Shown piece by piece: positions 54,491-62,129 of a stretch of DNA of 64,000 nucleotides. This DNA comes from Bradyrhizobium manausense (GTDB lineage: Bacteria; Pseudomonadota; Alphaproteobacteria; Rhizobiales; Xanthobacteraceae). The translations under genes and the position numbers were made by a program. The DNA is taken from assembly GCF_018130615.1 (NCBI RefSeq), contig NZ_JAFCKB010000027.1:47249-111248 (forward strand). Reading direction: 5' to 3'. The notes below the pieces were generated by a model, which saw nothing but the letters and a program-made list of their open reading frames with translations, ran no database searches and was not told where the DNA came from. Each line of letters starts with the position of its first letter. Position 1 is the first letter of the stretch.

Positions 54491-57298
54491 TCAGGCTGCC
54501 GCGCGGCTCAGCTCGGAGGCGCCGGCCGCACCTGCGGTCTGCTCCTTCAGCGCCGCGATCAGACCGGGACGGTCGAACTTGGCGACATAGTCATGGAAGC
54601 CGGCCTGGCGGCCGCGCTCGATCGCCGCCGGCGACACCAGCGCCGAGAGGCCGATGATCGGCATCGCGCCCAGATTGCTGTCGGAGCGGATCACTTCCGC
54701 GAACTCGAACCCGTTCATGTCGGGCATCTCGATGTCGGTCAGGACCACGTCGAAGCTCTGCGCGCGGAGCGCCGCCAGGCCCTCCTGCGCAGTCGGCGCG
54801 GTACGGACGCGATAGCCGGCCGCCTTCAGCACCGGCGCCAGCATGTTGCGGAAGAACGCCGAGTCGTCGACCAGCAGCACCGACTGCGAGTGCATCGACG
54901 GCTTCATCTCCTTGCGGGTGAACCAGTCGGAGAACGCCATCGGCAGGAAGTGGCCGACGTCGATCACCTCGGTGGCCTGGCCCTTGATCACGGCCGAGCC
55001 CAGAATGCCGCTAGCCGAGCCGCCGACCTCGATGTTGAGCCGTTCCTCGACGATGTCGATGATCTCGTCGACGACGAGGCCCATGGAGCGGCCGTCATCG
55101 GCAAACACCAGGATCGGCTGGGCGCCTTGCGAGGCGATGGTGACGCCGTCCATGGAGACCAGCGGCATCAGCTGCTCGCGGTACTGCACCATGTAGCGAC
55201 CGTTCGAGAACTCGATCTTGTCGGCGGGGAGCTCTTCCAGGCGGGTGACGAGCCCGAGCGGGACCGCCTTGGGCTGGGACGAGCCGGCGCGGAACACCAA
55301 GAGCGAGGTGGTCTGCTCGCCGCTTCCGATGTGGTGCGCGCCATTGTCATCGGCCATGTCATGGGCCGAGGAGCCGGCGGCGCCGAGCGCCTTGGCAATG
55401 CCGTTGGGGTCGATGATCATGATCACCGCGCCATCGCCCAGAATGGTGTTGCCGGAGAACATGTCGATGTGACGCAGTTTGGTCGACATCGGCTTCACGA
55501 CGATCTCTTCCGTATGGAAGACGCCGTCGACCACGATACCAAAGGTCTGGCTGCCGACCTGCGTCACCACGATGAAGCCGTTCTCGGGATCGGAGGCCGC
55601 GCCGTCGTCGATCTTGAGCAGCTTCTTCAGGTGGATCAGCGGCAGCAGCTTGTTGCGCAGCCGCAGCACCGCGGTGTCCTTGATCCGCTCGATGCGGTGC
55701 TCCGAGTTGGCGCGGGCCCGCACCAGCTCGACCACCGAGAGCTGCGGGATCGCAAAGCGGTCGCCGGCGGCTTCGACGATCAGCGCCGAGACGATCGCGA
55801 GCGTCAGCGGGATCTTGATGGTGACGGAAGAGCCTTCACCGGCCACCGATTTGATATCGATGGTGCCGCCGATCTGGTCGATATTGGTGCGCACCACGTC
55901 CATGCCGACGCCGCGCCCCGACACCGAGGTGATGGCGGCCGCGGTCGAGAAGCCGGGCGCGAAGATGAACTTGTGGATCTGGGCTTCCGACATCTTCTCC
56001 AGCTCGGCCTCGGTGACGAGACCGGAGGAGAGCGCCTTGGCCTTGATCTTCTCGGTGTTGAGGCCGCGGCCGTTGTCGGCGATGCAGATGATGATGTGGC
56101 CGCCCTCGTGATAGGCGGACAGACGAATGGTGCCCTGCTCGCCCTTGCCGGACGCAAGCCGCTCGGCCGGGGTCTCCAGGCCATGATCGGCGGAGTTGCG
56201 CACCATGTGGGTGAGCGGGTCCTTGATCAGATCGAGCACCTGGCGGTCGAGCTCGGTGTCGGCGCCGTGCATCTCCAGCTCGATCTGCTTGCCGAGTTCG
56301 CTCGAGAGGTCGCGGACGATGCGGGGCAGCTTCTGCCAGGCATTGCCGATCGGCTGCATGCGCGTCTTCATGACACCTTCCTGCAGCTCGGCGGTGACGT
56401 TGGAGAGGCGCTGCAACGGCACCTTGAACTCGGTGTCCTCGTTGCGGCGGGAGATCTCCAAGAGCTGGTTGCGGGTCAGCACCAGCTCGGAGACCATGGT
56501 CATCAAATGCTCCAGCGTATCCACGTTGACGCGGATCGACTGGTTGGCGATGCGGTCGCCCTCGGAGGCGCCCTCGTCGGCCATCGACTTCTTCGGCGCG
56601 GCCTTGGGCGCCTTGGTGTCCTTCGGCGCTTCAGCAGCCGGCGCGGGCTCGGCCTTCACGTCGGCCTTCACTTCGGCCTTGGCCACCGGCGCGGGGGCCG
56701 GCGCCTCGATCGCGGTCTCGCGGAAGGCGCGCTCGAGCTCGTCGAGCGAGACTTCGCCCGGACGCAACGGGCGCTCCAGGGTCTGGTCGATCAGCGTGCC
56801 CGTGGTCATCTCTTTGGCAGGAGCCGCAGCCGGGGCTTCCGGCACCAGCGGCGGCGCGTCGGCAACGGGAGCCGCAGCGCCTGCGGCCGGCATCGGCTCC
56901 GCCGAGCCGGACATAGCCGCCATGCCCTGCTCGACCATCGCTTCCAGCTTGTCGATGAGATCGCGGTCGTTGCCCTCGGGCTCGGCTTCGGTCGCCTCCA
57001 GTCCTGCGAGGATCTCCTTGATGCGGTCGATCGAGGACAGGATCACCGTCACGGCCTGGCCGGTCACCGGCATGCCATCGCGGAATTTGCCCATCAGCGT
57101 CTCGCCGGCATGCGCCAGCGCTTCAAGCCGCGGCAGGCCGAGGAAGCCGCACGTACCCTTGATGGTGTGGACCAGGCGGAAGATGTTATCCAGGATCTTG
57201 GCGTTGTTCGGCTCCTGCTCGAACTTCACCAGCTGATTGTCCACGGTGTCCAGGCTCTCGCTGGTCTCCGTCAGAAACTCCCGCAACAGATCATCCAT
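54491..57298 (-). CDS. cheA: CheA histidine kinase with C-terminal receiver (hybrid CheA)
   Basis: This is a 935-residue protein. The P1 Hpt domain has H44 in RLVHTIKGTCGFLG. An Ala/Pro/Lys linker (~150-240) follows, then the dimerisation domain (VNVDTLEHLMTMVSELVLTR) and the ATPase (HMVRNSADHGLETPAERL, ISGRGVGMDVVRTN-type G-box). One or two CheW-like domains (FAIPQLSVVELVRARANSEH, MGLVVDEIIDIVEERLNIEV) precede a C-terminal receiver near 810-930 (VLLVDDSAFFRNMLAPVLKA, Asp in VVLTDIEMPDMNG). It heads cheA-W-Y-R-pilZ. The fused receiver may act as a phosphate sink or second output. Confidence 0.95.
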   Translation of the reverse strand: MDDLLREFLTETSESLDTVDNQLVKFEQEPNNAKILDNIFRLVHTIKGTCGFLGLPRLEALAHAGETLMGKFRDGMPVTGQAVTVILSSIDRIKEILAGLEATEAEPEGNDRDLIDKLEAMVEQGMAAMSGSAEPMPAAGAAAPVADAPPLVPEAPAAAPAKEMTTGTLIDQTLERPLRPGEVSLDELERAFRETAIEAPAPAPVAKAEVKADVKAEPAPAAEAPKDTKAPKAAPKKSMADEGASEGDRIANQSIRVNVDTLEHLMTMVSELVLTRNQLLEISRRNEDTEFKVPLQRLSNVTAELQEGVMKTRMQPIGNAWQKLPRIVRDLSSELGKQIELEMHGADTELDRQVLDLIKDPLTHMVRNSADHGLETPAERLASGKGEQGTIRLSAYHEGGHIIICIADNGRGLNTEKIKAKALSSGLVTEAELEKMSEAQIHKFIFAPGFSTAAAITSVSGRGVGMDVVRTNIDQIGGTIDIKSVAGEGSSVTIKIPLTLAIVSALIVEAAGDRFAIPQLSVVELVRARANSEHRIERIKDTAVLRLRNKLLPLIHLKKLLKIDDGAASDPENGFIVVTQVGSQTFGIVVDGVFHTEEIVVKPMSTKLRHIDMFSGNTILGDGAVIMIIDPNGIAKALGAAGSSAHDMADDNGAHHIGSGEQTTSLLVFRAGSSQPKAVPLGLVTRLEELPADKIEFSNGRYMVQYREQLMPLVSMDGVTIASQGAQPILVFADDGRSMGLVVDEIIDIVEERLNIEVGGSASGILGSAVIKGQATEVIDVGHFLPMAFSDWFTRKEMKPSMHSQSVLLVDDSAFFRNMLAPVLKAAGYRVRTAPTAQEGLAALRAQSFDVVLTDIEMPDMNGFEFAEVIRSDSNLGAMPIIGLSALVSPAAIERGRQAGFHDYVAKFDRPGLIAALKEQTAGAAGASELSRAAA

Positions 57299-57716
57299 AA
57301 GCTACGCCTTACTGAGCTGGACCTCGACGCCTGCGCCGCGTCTGGAATCGGCGGAAGTCCGCTCCTAGATCGTTAGACAACCCATTTCACGGTCCCGTTA
57401 ATTTCATCCTCCGTGCTAATACGGATATTGAAGCGAAGTTTGCCGTTCGACCGCATCAGGCTGGCGTTTTCGCCCAATCCGGCACGCAGCATCGGGCTGG
57501 AGACGCGACAGGTAAACGCCTTGATAACAGCGTCACGACCAGCGCAAAAAAATCCTGCCAATGTTGGGGGCTACGCACGGGCCGCGCGAATTGAATCAAA
57601 TCACGCGCAATCGGAATCGCCTTCGCGTCCATCCGTCGAAGGGCCGGTGAAACCCGCGAGATCCGCGCTCGCGGTAAATGGACTCTTACCTCACGCGCGC
57701 CGCGAACTCTAACACG
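57299..57716. promoter_or_regulatory. cheA upstream region with CCGTG-N4-TACGG near-dyad
   Basis: The 418 bp between cheA and the next minus-strand gene's stop show no convincing gene; a 62-codon frame (57373-57561) lacks a ribosome site. At 57411-57424, CCGTGCTAATACGG differs by one base from the exact dyads at 60809 and 61838. It lies 113 bp upstream of cheA. Confidence 0.5.
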
Positions 57717-58184
57717 CTAACCCAATCGCGCAGCAGCGGCTTGGTGCTCGGCGAGACAGTCTCTGATCGCGGCCAGCAGCGCATTCGGCGTGAACGGCTT
57801 GCGCAGGCAGCGCGCAGCTCCGAGCTCCAGCGCCATTCTCAGGAAGTCGGGCGCAGGCGAATTCAGATCCGCGAAGGCATAGCCGGACATCGCAATCAGC
57901 GGAGTGGCAGGCGCGCGGTCATGAAAGAGCCGGATCGATTCGAACCCGCGCATGTGCGGCATGAAGATGTCGATGATCATCAGGTCGAACTGTTCGTTCT
58001 CGACAGCTCGGAGCCCCGCTTCTCCGCCGTCCGCAATCGTCACCCGAAAATTGTTGCGCTGGAGATAGATCTCGATGGCCATGGACACCATCGGGTCGTC
58101 GTCGACAACGAGAATATGGCGCAGACTTTCTGTCGTCGTTTGAATTTCCCGCTTCGGCGATTCAATAATTGAACCGTGGCGCAC
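57717..58184 (-). CDS. Single-domain response regulator
   Basis: This is a 155-residue protein from GTG 58184 with AGGAG seven bases upstream; the upstream frame is discarded. The receiver starts HILVVDDDPMVSMAIEIYLQ, with Asp in LMIIDIFMPHMRG, LIAMSGYAF and a late CLRKPFTPNALLAAIRDCLA. The last third (PDFLRMALELGAARCLRKPF) closely follows the regulator at 46384-46794. It is upstream of cheA on the same strand, separated by 418 bp. Confidence 0.9.
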   Translation of the reverse strand: MRHGSIIESPKREIQTTTESLRHILVVDDDPMVSMAIEIYLQRNNFRVTIADGGEAGLRAVENEQFDLMIIDIFMPHMRGFESIRLFHDRAPATPLIAMSGYAFADLNSPAPDFLRMALELGAARCLRKPFTPNALLAAIRDCLAEHQAAAARLG

Positions 58185-58634
58185 GCCTTTCTCCTCTTGC
58201 TTGCATTGAAATGGTGATGACTGCGCGCGCAGTCGGCCTGGTACGGCATGCGCGCGGGATGATTGCGAGATCTGCGACCAGACCGGACAAAGGCGCGAGG
58301 CAAAGTCTGACGGCTGAAGAGAAGCGACGAATGAACAAGATGGCGTCGACCGGCGAATGCCCGATGGAAAGGCAGATCCAATATCTGCCGTGGGTTGCCA
58401 GCTTCCGGCCCATGAGCCTCCTGCCACACTTTCCCGGGTTGAGACGCATCACTGACTCGCCGGGCGCGCGAATCAGCGCGCTGTTCTCATTTCCGCCGCA
58501 AATGCGACAAGCTGTCTGCCCTCTAACGGGTATATGGACAGCGACACAACCATTACAATAAATTTGTACCGCCGCGCAACTGGATGTCGAAGACGCGGCG
58601 CTGATCTCATGGAACCGGGCTGGATTGATCCTGC
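58185..58634. other. Divergent intergenic region, no gene seen
   Basis: The 450 bp separate the response regulator from the Crp/Fnr gene. One plus-strand frame (58169-58561) is open but has no ribosome site and a low-quality composition. The last ~60 bp are AT-rich (ACCATTACAATAAATTTGTA) and probably hold the Crp/Fnr gene's promoter. Confidence 0.5.
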
Positions 58635-59345
58635 ATGACCGCGAGCGGCCCACCGCCCAACCGATTGCTGCAAATGCTCGACGCAGCGGACTTCGATCTG
58701 TTGCGTCCTCATCTCGTCACGATCGAATTGGTCAGAGAGACTGTCTTGGGTGAGACGGGCGCGGCGCTGCGACACGTCCACTTCCCGCACCATGGAACGG
58801 TTTCGATCACAGTGAGCCTGTCCGAGGGACAGACGATCGAGGTGGCAATGCTCGGTCGCGACAGCATTGTCGGCGGCAGTGCGGCGCTTGCGGACGGGAT
58901 CGCGGCGTCAGACGCTGTCGTGCTCTTCCCTGGAACCGCTTCCGCGCTCGACGTCACGGCTTTTCGAACCGTCGCCGCCGCCAGCCTACCGTTCCGCAAC
59001 CTGATGATCAGGCATGAGCAGGCGCTGCTCGCATATGCGCAGCAATCCTTGCTCTGCAATACGTTGCACCCGGTTGAGGCGCGCCTGGCGCGCTGGCTGC
59101 TGCGGGCCCGAGATCTGTCAGATAGCGAAATCCTGCCGCTGACGCAGGAAGTCTTGGCCCAGATGATGGGCGTGCGGCGCAACGCCATTTCACTGGTCGC
59201 GCATGCACTGCAACGTGCCGGGGTCATCCGCTATAGCCGGGGCCAGATCGAGATCACCGATCTAGGCGCGCTGCAAGCCACCGCTTGCGACTGCTATACC
59301 GCCGTGAAGGCCCATCACACGCGTCTGTTGACGAGACCGCCTTGA
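58635..59345 (+). CDS. Crp/Fnr family regulator (first of two paralogues)
   Basis: This is a 236-residue protein. The cyclic-nucleotide-fold sensor includes VHFPHHGTVSITVSLSEGQT and MLGRDSIVGGSAALADG. The usual GE and R(S/T)A phosphate-binding motif of cAMP-binding members is absent (GGSAALADGIAASDAVV), so it probably does not bind cAMP. No Fnr-type cysteine cluster is visible. The HTH is LTQEVLAQMMGVRRNAISLV then LQRAGVIRYSRGQIEITD. A paralogue lies 191 bp downstream. Confidence 0.9.
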   Translation: MTASGPPPNRLLQMLDAADFDLLRPHLVTIELVRETVLGETGAALRHVHFPHHGTVSITVSLSEGQTIEVAMLGRDSIVGGSAALADGIAASDAVVLFPGTASALDVTAFRTVAAASLPFRNLMIRHEQALLAYAQQSLLCNTLHPVEARLARWLLRARDLSDSEILPLTQEVLAQMMGVRRNAISLVAHALQRAGVIRYSRGQIEITDLGALQATACDCYTAVKAHHTRLLTRPP

Positions 59346-59536
59346 TGCCAGCGCGACGAAATTTGGCTGCATGCTGGCGTGCACACAAGGCGATATCGAT
59401 TGATTGCCGAGCCGCGCCTGTCAACACTGAACCAATTGCCAATATATCCCAATGGAAGCATGTTGGAACTTGTTCGGGCAGAGGGCGGTGATTTCGCCGG
59501 CGGGCGCATTCACCGGCGAGGCGACGGGAGGCAGCT

Positions 59537-60241
59537 TTGGAAACGATGGTGCGCCCATCCAACGGTTTCCTGTCGGCGCTGTCGACAGACGACTATGAAT
59601 TGATCCGTGCACATCTGCGCACGGTCGATCTGCCCCATGAGGCGGTGCTGGTGGAAACCGGTGAGACGCTCAAGCGCGCCTACTTCCCCCACCGCGGCGT
59701 GATCTCGCTGGTCGTGAAACTCGCCAAGGGCGAGCATGTGCAGGTCGCCATGATCGGTCGCGACAGCCTGCTCGGGACGCTCTCGACCATGGGCGACGCA
59801 TGCGCGCTCAACACGGCGGTCGTGCTCGTTCCCGGCGCCGCGTCCGTCATGGACCTTGACCAGCTACGCGTCGCGGCCGAACAGAGCCCCACCCTGCGGA
59901 CCTTGCTGACGCGGCATGGGCTCGCTGTTTACGCGCAGGTTCAGCAGACCGCGGGCTGCAACGCGGCGCATCCGGTGGAATCGCGGCTGTCGCGCTGCCT
60001 GCTGCACACCCATGATTTGTCGGGCGACTACCGCCTGCTGCTGACGCAGGAGGCGATGGCGCAGATGATCGGGGCGCGGCGCAATAGCGTATCGCTGGTC
60101 GCCAACACCTTGCAGCAGGCCAATTTCATCCATTACAGCCGCGGACACATCCAGATTCTCAATCTGGACGGGCTGCGCCAGACGGCCTGCGAATGCTACG
60201 CCACCGTCAAGGCCCAGTACGACCGGCTGCTTGGGGCCTGA
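59537..60241 (+). CDS. Crp/Fnr family regulator (second of two paralogues)
   Basis: This is a 234-residue protein from TTG 59537, which follows GGGAGG; ATG 59546 is an alternative. It matches its upstream neighbour over its length (AYFPHRGVISLVVKLAKGEH, MIGRDSLLGTLSTMGD, LTQEAMAQMIGARRNSVSLV, HYSRGHIQILNLDGLRQTAC). The phosphate-binding motif of cAMP receptors is again missing. It has a few scattered cysteines but no Fnr-like N-terminal cluster. Tandem duplication is likely. Confidence 0.9.
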   Translation: METMVRPSNGFLSALSTDDYELIRAHLRTVDLPHEAVLVETGETLKRAYFPHRGVISLVVKLAKGEHVQVAMIGRDSLLGTLSTMGDACALNTAVVLVPGAASVMDLDQLRVAAEQSPTLRTLLTRHGLAVYAQVQQTAGCNAAHPVESRLSRCLLHTHDLSGDYRLLLTQEAMAQMIGARRNSVSLVANTLQQANFIHYSRGHIQILNLDGLRQTACECYATVKAQYDRLLGA

Positions 60242-60374
60242 CGGCAGGCACGGGGCCGCGCATGGTAAAGTAAGTGCTTATCGCCGCCCTCAAACACCGC
60301 GCGTCTCGTGACCAGAACTGCAATCGGAAAGGCGTAGATGTCCCGGACGCCGCATAATAGGGACCGGGACAAGC

Positions 60375-60788
60375 ATGTTCGACGCCGCATTCGCACCCGC
60401 GCCAGGCGCGCACGACACCGCCCCCCTGCGCGACCTTGAACCGCTGCGCGACCTTGAACCGCTGCGCGAGCCTGGCGCGTTCGACGCGCTGGTGCGCGAG
60501 ATCGGGGAGGACGGCGCCCATGAGGTGCGCGCGGTGTTCTGGAGCGATACCAGCGCACGGCTCCAGCTGTTTCACACGCTCGCGCTCGGCCAGCATCGGG
60601 CCAAGATCGCGCGCGAGGCGCATTCACTGAAGAGCACGGCCAGGACATTCGGCTATCTCCGGCTCGCGGCGCTGGCGTTGCGGCTGGAGAGCACCGCCGA
60701 CAGCCTCGCCGACGCCGAATTTGGCGATCTGCTGCAGCAGATGGACGCGGCCTTTGCCGCCGCAAAGGCGCAGGAGCCGCAGGGTTGA
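60375..60788 (+). CDS. Hpt (histidine phosphotransfer) domain protein
   Basis: This is a 137-residue protein. The Hpt motif is KIAREAHSLKSTARTFGYLR with the phospho-acceptor His, in a four-helix bundle (EVRAVFWSDTSARLQLFHTL, LALRLESTADSLADAEFGDL). The N-terminus has a short tandem repeat PLRDLEPLRDLEPLRE from 18-bp repeats near 60428-60470. As a stand-alone Hpt it could shuttle phosphate between hybrid kinases, such as the 1202-residue kinase here, and orphan receivers. Confidence 0.88.
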   Translation: MFDAAFAPAPGAHDTAPLRDLEPLRDLEPLREPGAFDALVREIGEDGAHEVRAVFWSDTSARLQLFHTLALGQHRAKIAREAHSLKSTARTFGYLRLAALALRLESTADSLADAEFGDLLQQMDAAFAAAKAQEPQG

Positions 60789-60808
60789 CCATCCCGTCGA
60801 AAAACCCG

Positions 60809-60822
60809 CCGTACTTATACGG
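60809..60822. promoter_or_regulatory. CCGTA-N4-TACGG dyad upstream of the 82-aa gene
   Basis: CCGTACTTATACGG has perfect 5-bp arms around CTTA and lies 65 bp before the next gene. The same arms recur at 61838. The dyad size suits a NarL/FixJ/LuxR-type dimer. Confidence 0.6.
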
Positions 60823-60886
60823 TTTGCAATTTTCACAGATGACTAATCATAGGTGGCGATAGTCGCCGGAAACCAGGAGGGTTTCC

Positions 60887-61135
60887 ATGTTCACCTATGA
60901 GACTGCGGACCAGAAAGAGGTCCGTCGCTTCCGCATCGCGCAGTTCAACGGCCGGATGGCAACGGTGAAGGCGGGCGAGTCCACGGTGACGGGTTTTGTC
61001 CGCTCTGTGCTGGAGCAGGAATCGACCATCCCGCCACGCTGGACCATCACGATCATCCCGAATGCGCCGAAGGAAGAGCCGAAGCTGCTGCGGCCCACCT
61101 CGCGCGCGCGCCCCTTCGCCGAAGACTATTTCTAG
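60887..61135 (+). CDS. Small conserved-looking hypothetical protein (82 aa)
   Basis: This is an 82-residue protein with AGGAGGG six bases before its ATG. It starts MFTYETADQKEVRRFRIAQF and includes FNGRMATVKAGESTVTGFVR and PPRWTITIIPNAPKEEPKLL. It looks like a small beta-rich cytoplasmic protein. It may be controlled through the dyad at 60809. Function unknown. Confidence 0.7.
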   Translation: MFTYETADQKEVRRFRIAQFNGRMATVKAGESTVTGFVRSVLEQESTIPPRWTITIIPNAPKEEPKLLRPTSRARPFAEDYF

Positions 61136-61168
61136 GCCCGGCCGCGAAGATAGCGCCAGCCGACAGGC

Positions 61169-61789
61169 TCAATCGATCGAATGCAGCAGCGCCGCGCGGA
61201 CGAGGTCCGCGGTGTTGCGCGCGCCGAGCTTGCGCATCGCTTCTGCCCGGTGGCTCTCGAAGGTGCGCGGGCTGATCTGCATCCGCAGCGCCCCCTGCTT
61301 GTTCGAAAACCCCTCACTGATCAGCCTCAGCACTTCACGTTCGCGCTTGGTCAGCCGCTTGCTCGACAGGCTCGAGAGCTCGGAGCTCGGCTCGCGCGGT
61401 GGCGGGAGCACCCGGCCTACCTTCAACTCGACCTCCTCCGTCGTCGACGGCGCGGGCAGACCACCCTTGTGTGGGCCGGCGAGCTGCTTGACCAAGCCGC
61501 AGACGCGCTCGGTCTGCGCCAGCGCGTTCTCTACCACCTGCTGCAAATAGGCGCGGTCGCCCGCAACGGGCGCGAGCTGATCGCTGTGATGTTTGATCTC
61601 GCCCATGTAGAGCAGGAGTGCGGTCAGGGGACCATTGAGCTCGCGAGCGATGGCTGCAGCCATCTCGTCCGCCGCCTTGGTACGGGCGGCATTCAGCCGG
61701 ACGAAATCGAGCTCTTCGGGCGCAGAAGCGCTGCTTTCGAACCATTCCGACGGCCGCGAATCGGTGACCGTATCGTTCTGTGACCCCAT
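61169..61789 (-). CDS. LuxR-type regulator with degenerate histidine-kinase dimerisation domain
   Basis: This is a 206-residue protein. Residues ~30-105 read NAARTKAADEMAAAIARELN and GPLTALLLYMGEIKHHSDQL, the dimerisation helix of FixL-like kinases (normally AHELNQPLTA), but the phospho-acceptor His is Arg (R49). No ATPase domain follows. Instead there is a linker and a FixJ-like HTH (LTKREREVLRLISEGFSNKQ, MQISPRTFESHRAEAMRKLG). It is not a kinase and has no receiver. The domain may dimerise with, or sense, a real kinase. A CCGTA-N4-TACGG dyad lies 49 bp upstream. Confidence 0.88.
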   Translation of the reverse strand: MGSQNDTVTDSRPSEWFESSASAPEELDFVRLNAARTKAADEMAAAIARELNGPLTALLLYMGEIKHHSDQLAPVAGDRAYLQQVVENALAQTERVCGLVKQLAGPHKGGLPAPSTTEEVELKVGRVLPPPREPSSELSSLSSKRLTKREREVLRLISEGFSNKQGALRMQISPRTFESHRAEAMRKLGARNTADLVRAALLHSID

Positions 61790-62129
61790 GTGACTCGTTT
61801 AGCGGAACCCGGGGCGAACTGTGGTTAACTTTTCGCTCCGTAAGACTACGGCTATTTTGTCTGTTTTGCGCCGAAATGCCGACATCGGCACAATTTATGC
61901 TTGCGCACACTGGCTTGGGACTATGCAGAGGTTGATAAAACTGCCCAAATCATAGGCAGACACCGAAACGCCTCCTTAACGGCCGCTCCCCCGCCCGATC
62001 CCGCCGCCCCCGGATTTTACGGATTAATTAACGGCGGCTTGCTTCTCTATGTCGCAATTGAGAGCGCGCAAATGCCTCCATGCATTGGGCCGATCAGGCC
62101 TGCTGGATCGTTGCGAGAGATTGCGTGCC
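61790..62129. other. Divergent promoter region
   Basis: The 340 bp between luxR-type and unknown genes are AT-richer in parts (GGCTATTTTGTCTGTTTTGC, GGATTTTACGGATTAATTAA). The only clear structure is the dyad at 61838-61851. I see no gene. Confidence 0.5.
61838..61851. promoter_or_regulatory. CCGTA-N4-TACGG dyad upstream of the LuxR-type gene
   Basis: CCGTAAGACTACGG has perfect 5-bp arms around AGAC. It lies 49 bp before the LuxR-type gene start (minus strand) and shares its arms with the dyad at 60809. Autoregulation by that protein is the simplest reading, but other FixJ-type regulators nearby could bind it. Confidence 0.6.

Noticed and set aside
54230-57376. Very long open frame on the plus strand across cheA
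   Set aside because: It is antisense to a complete cheA with all domains. High-GC third positions keep the opposite strand open, and its translation is His/Asp/Arg-rich without domains.
57373-57561. 62-codon minus-strand frame upstream of cheA (ends INGTVKWVV)
   Set aside because: No ribosome site, TTG or internal ATG start only, and it overlaps the region where the cheA promoter should be. Conservation could change this.
58169-58561. 130-codon plus-strand frame before the Crp/Fnr gene
   Set aside because: No ribosome site, overlaps the start of the response regulator on the other strand, and the protein looks random.
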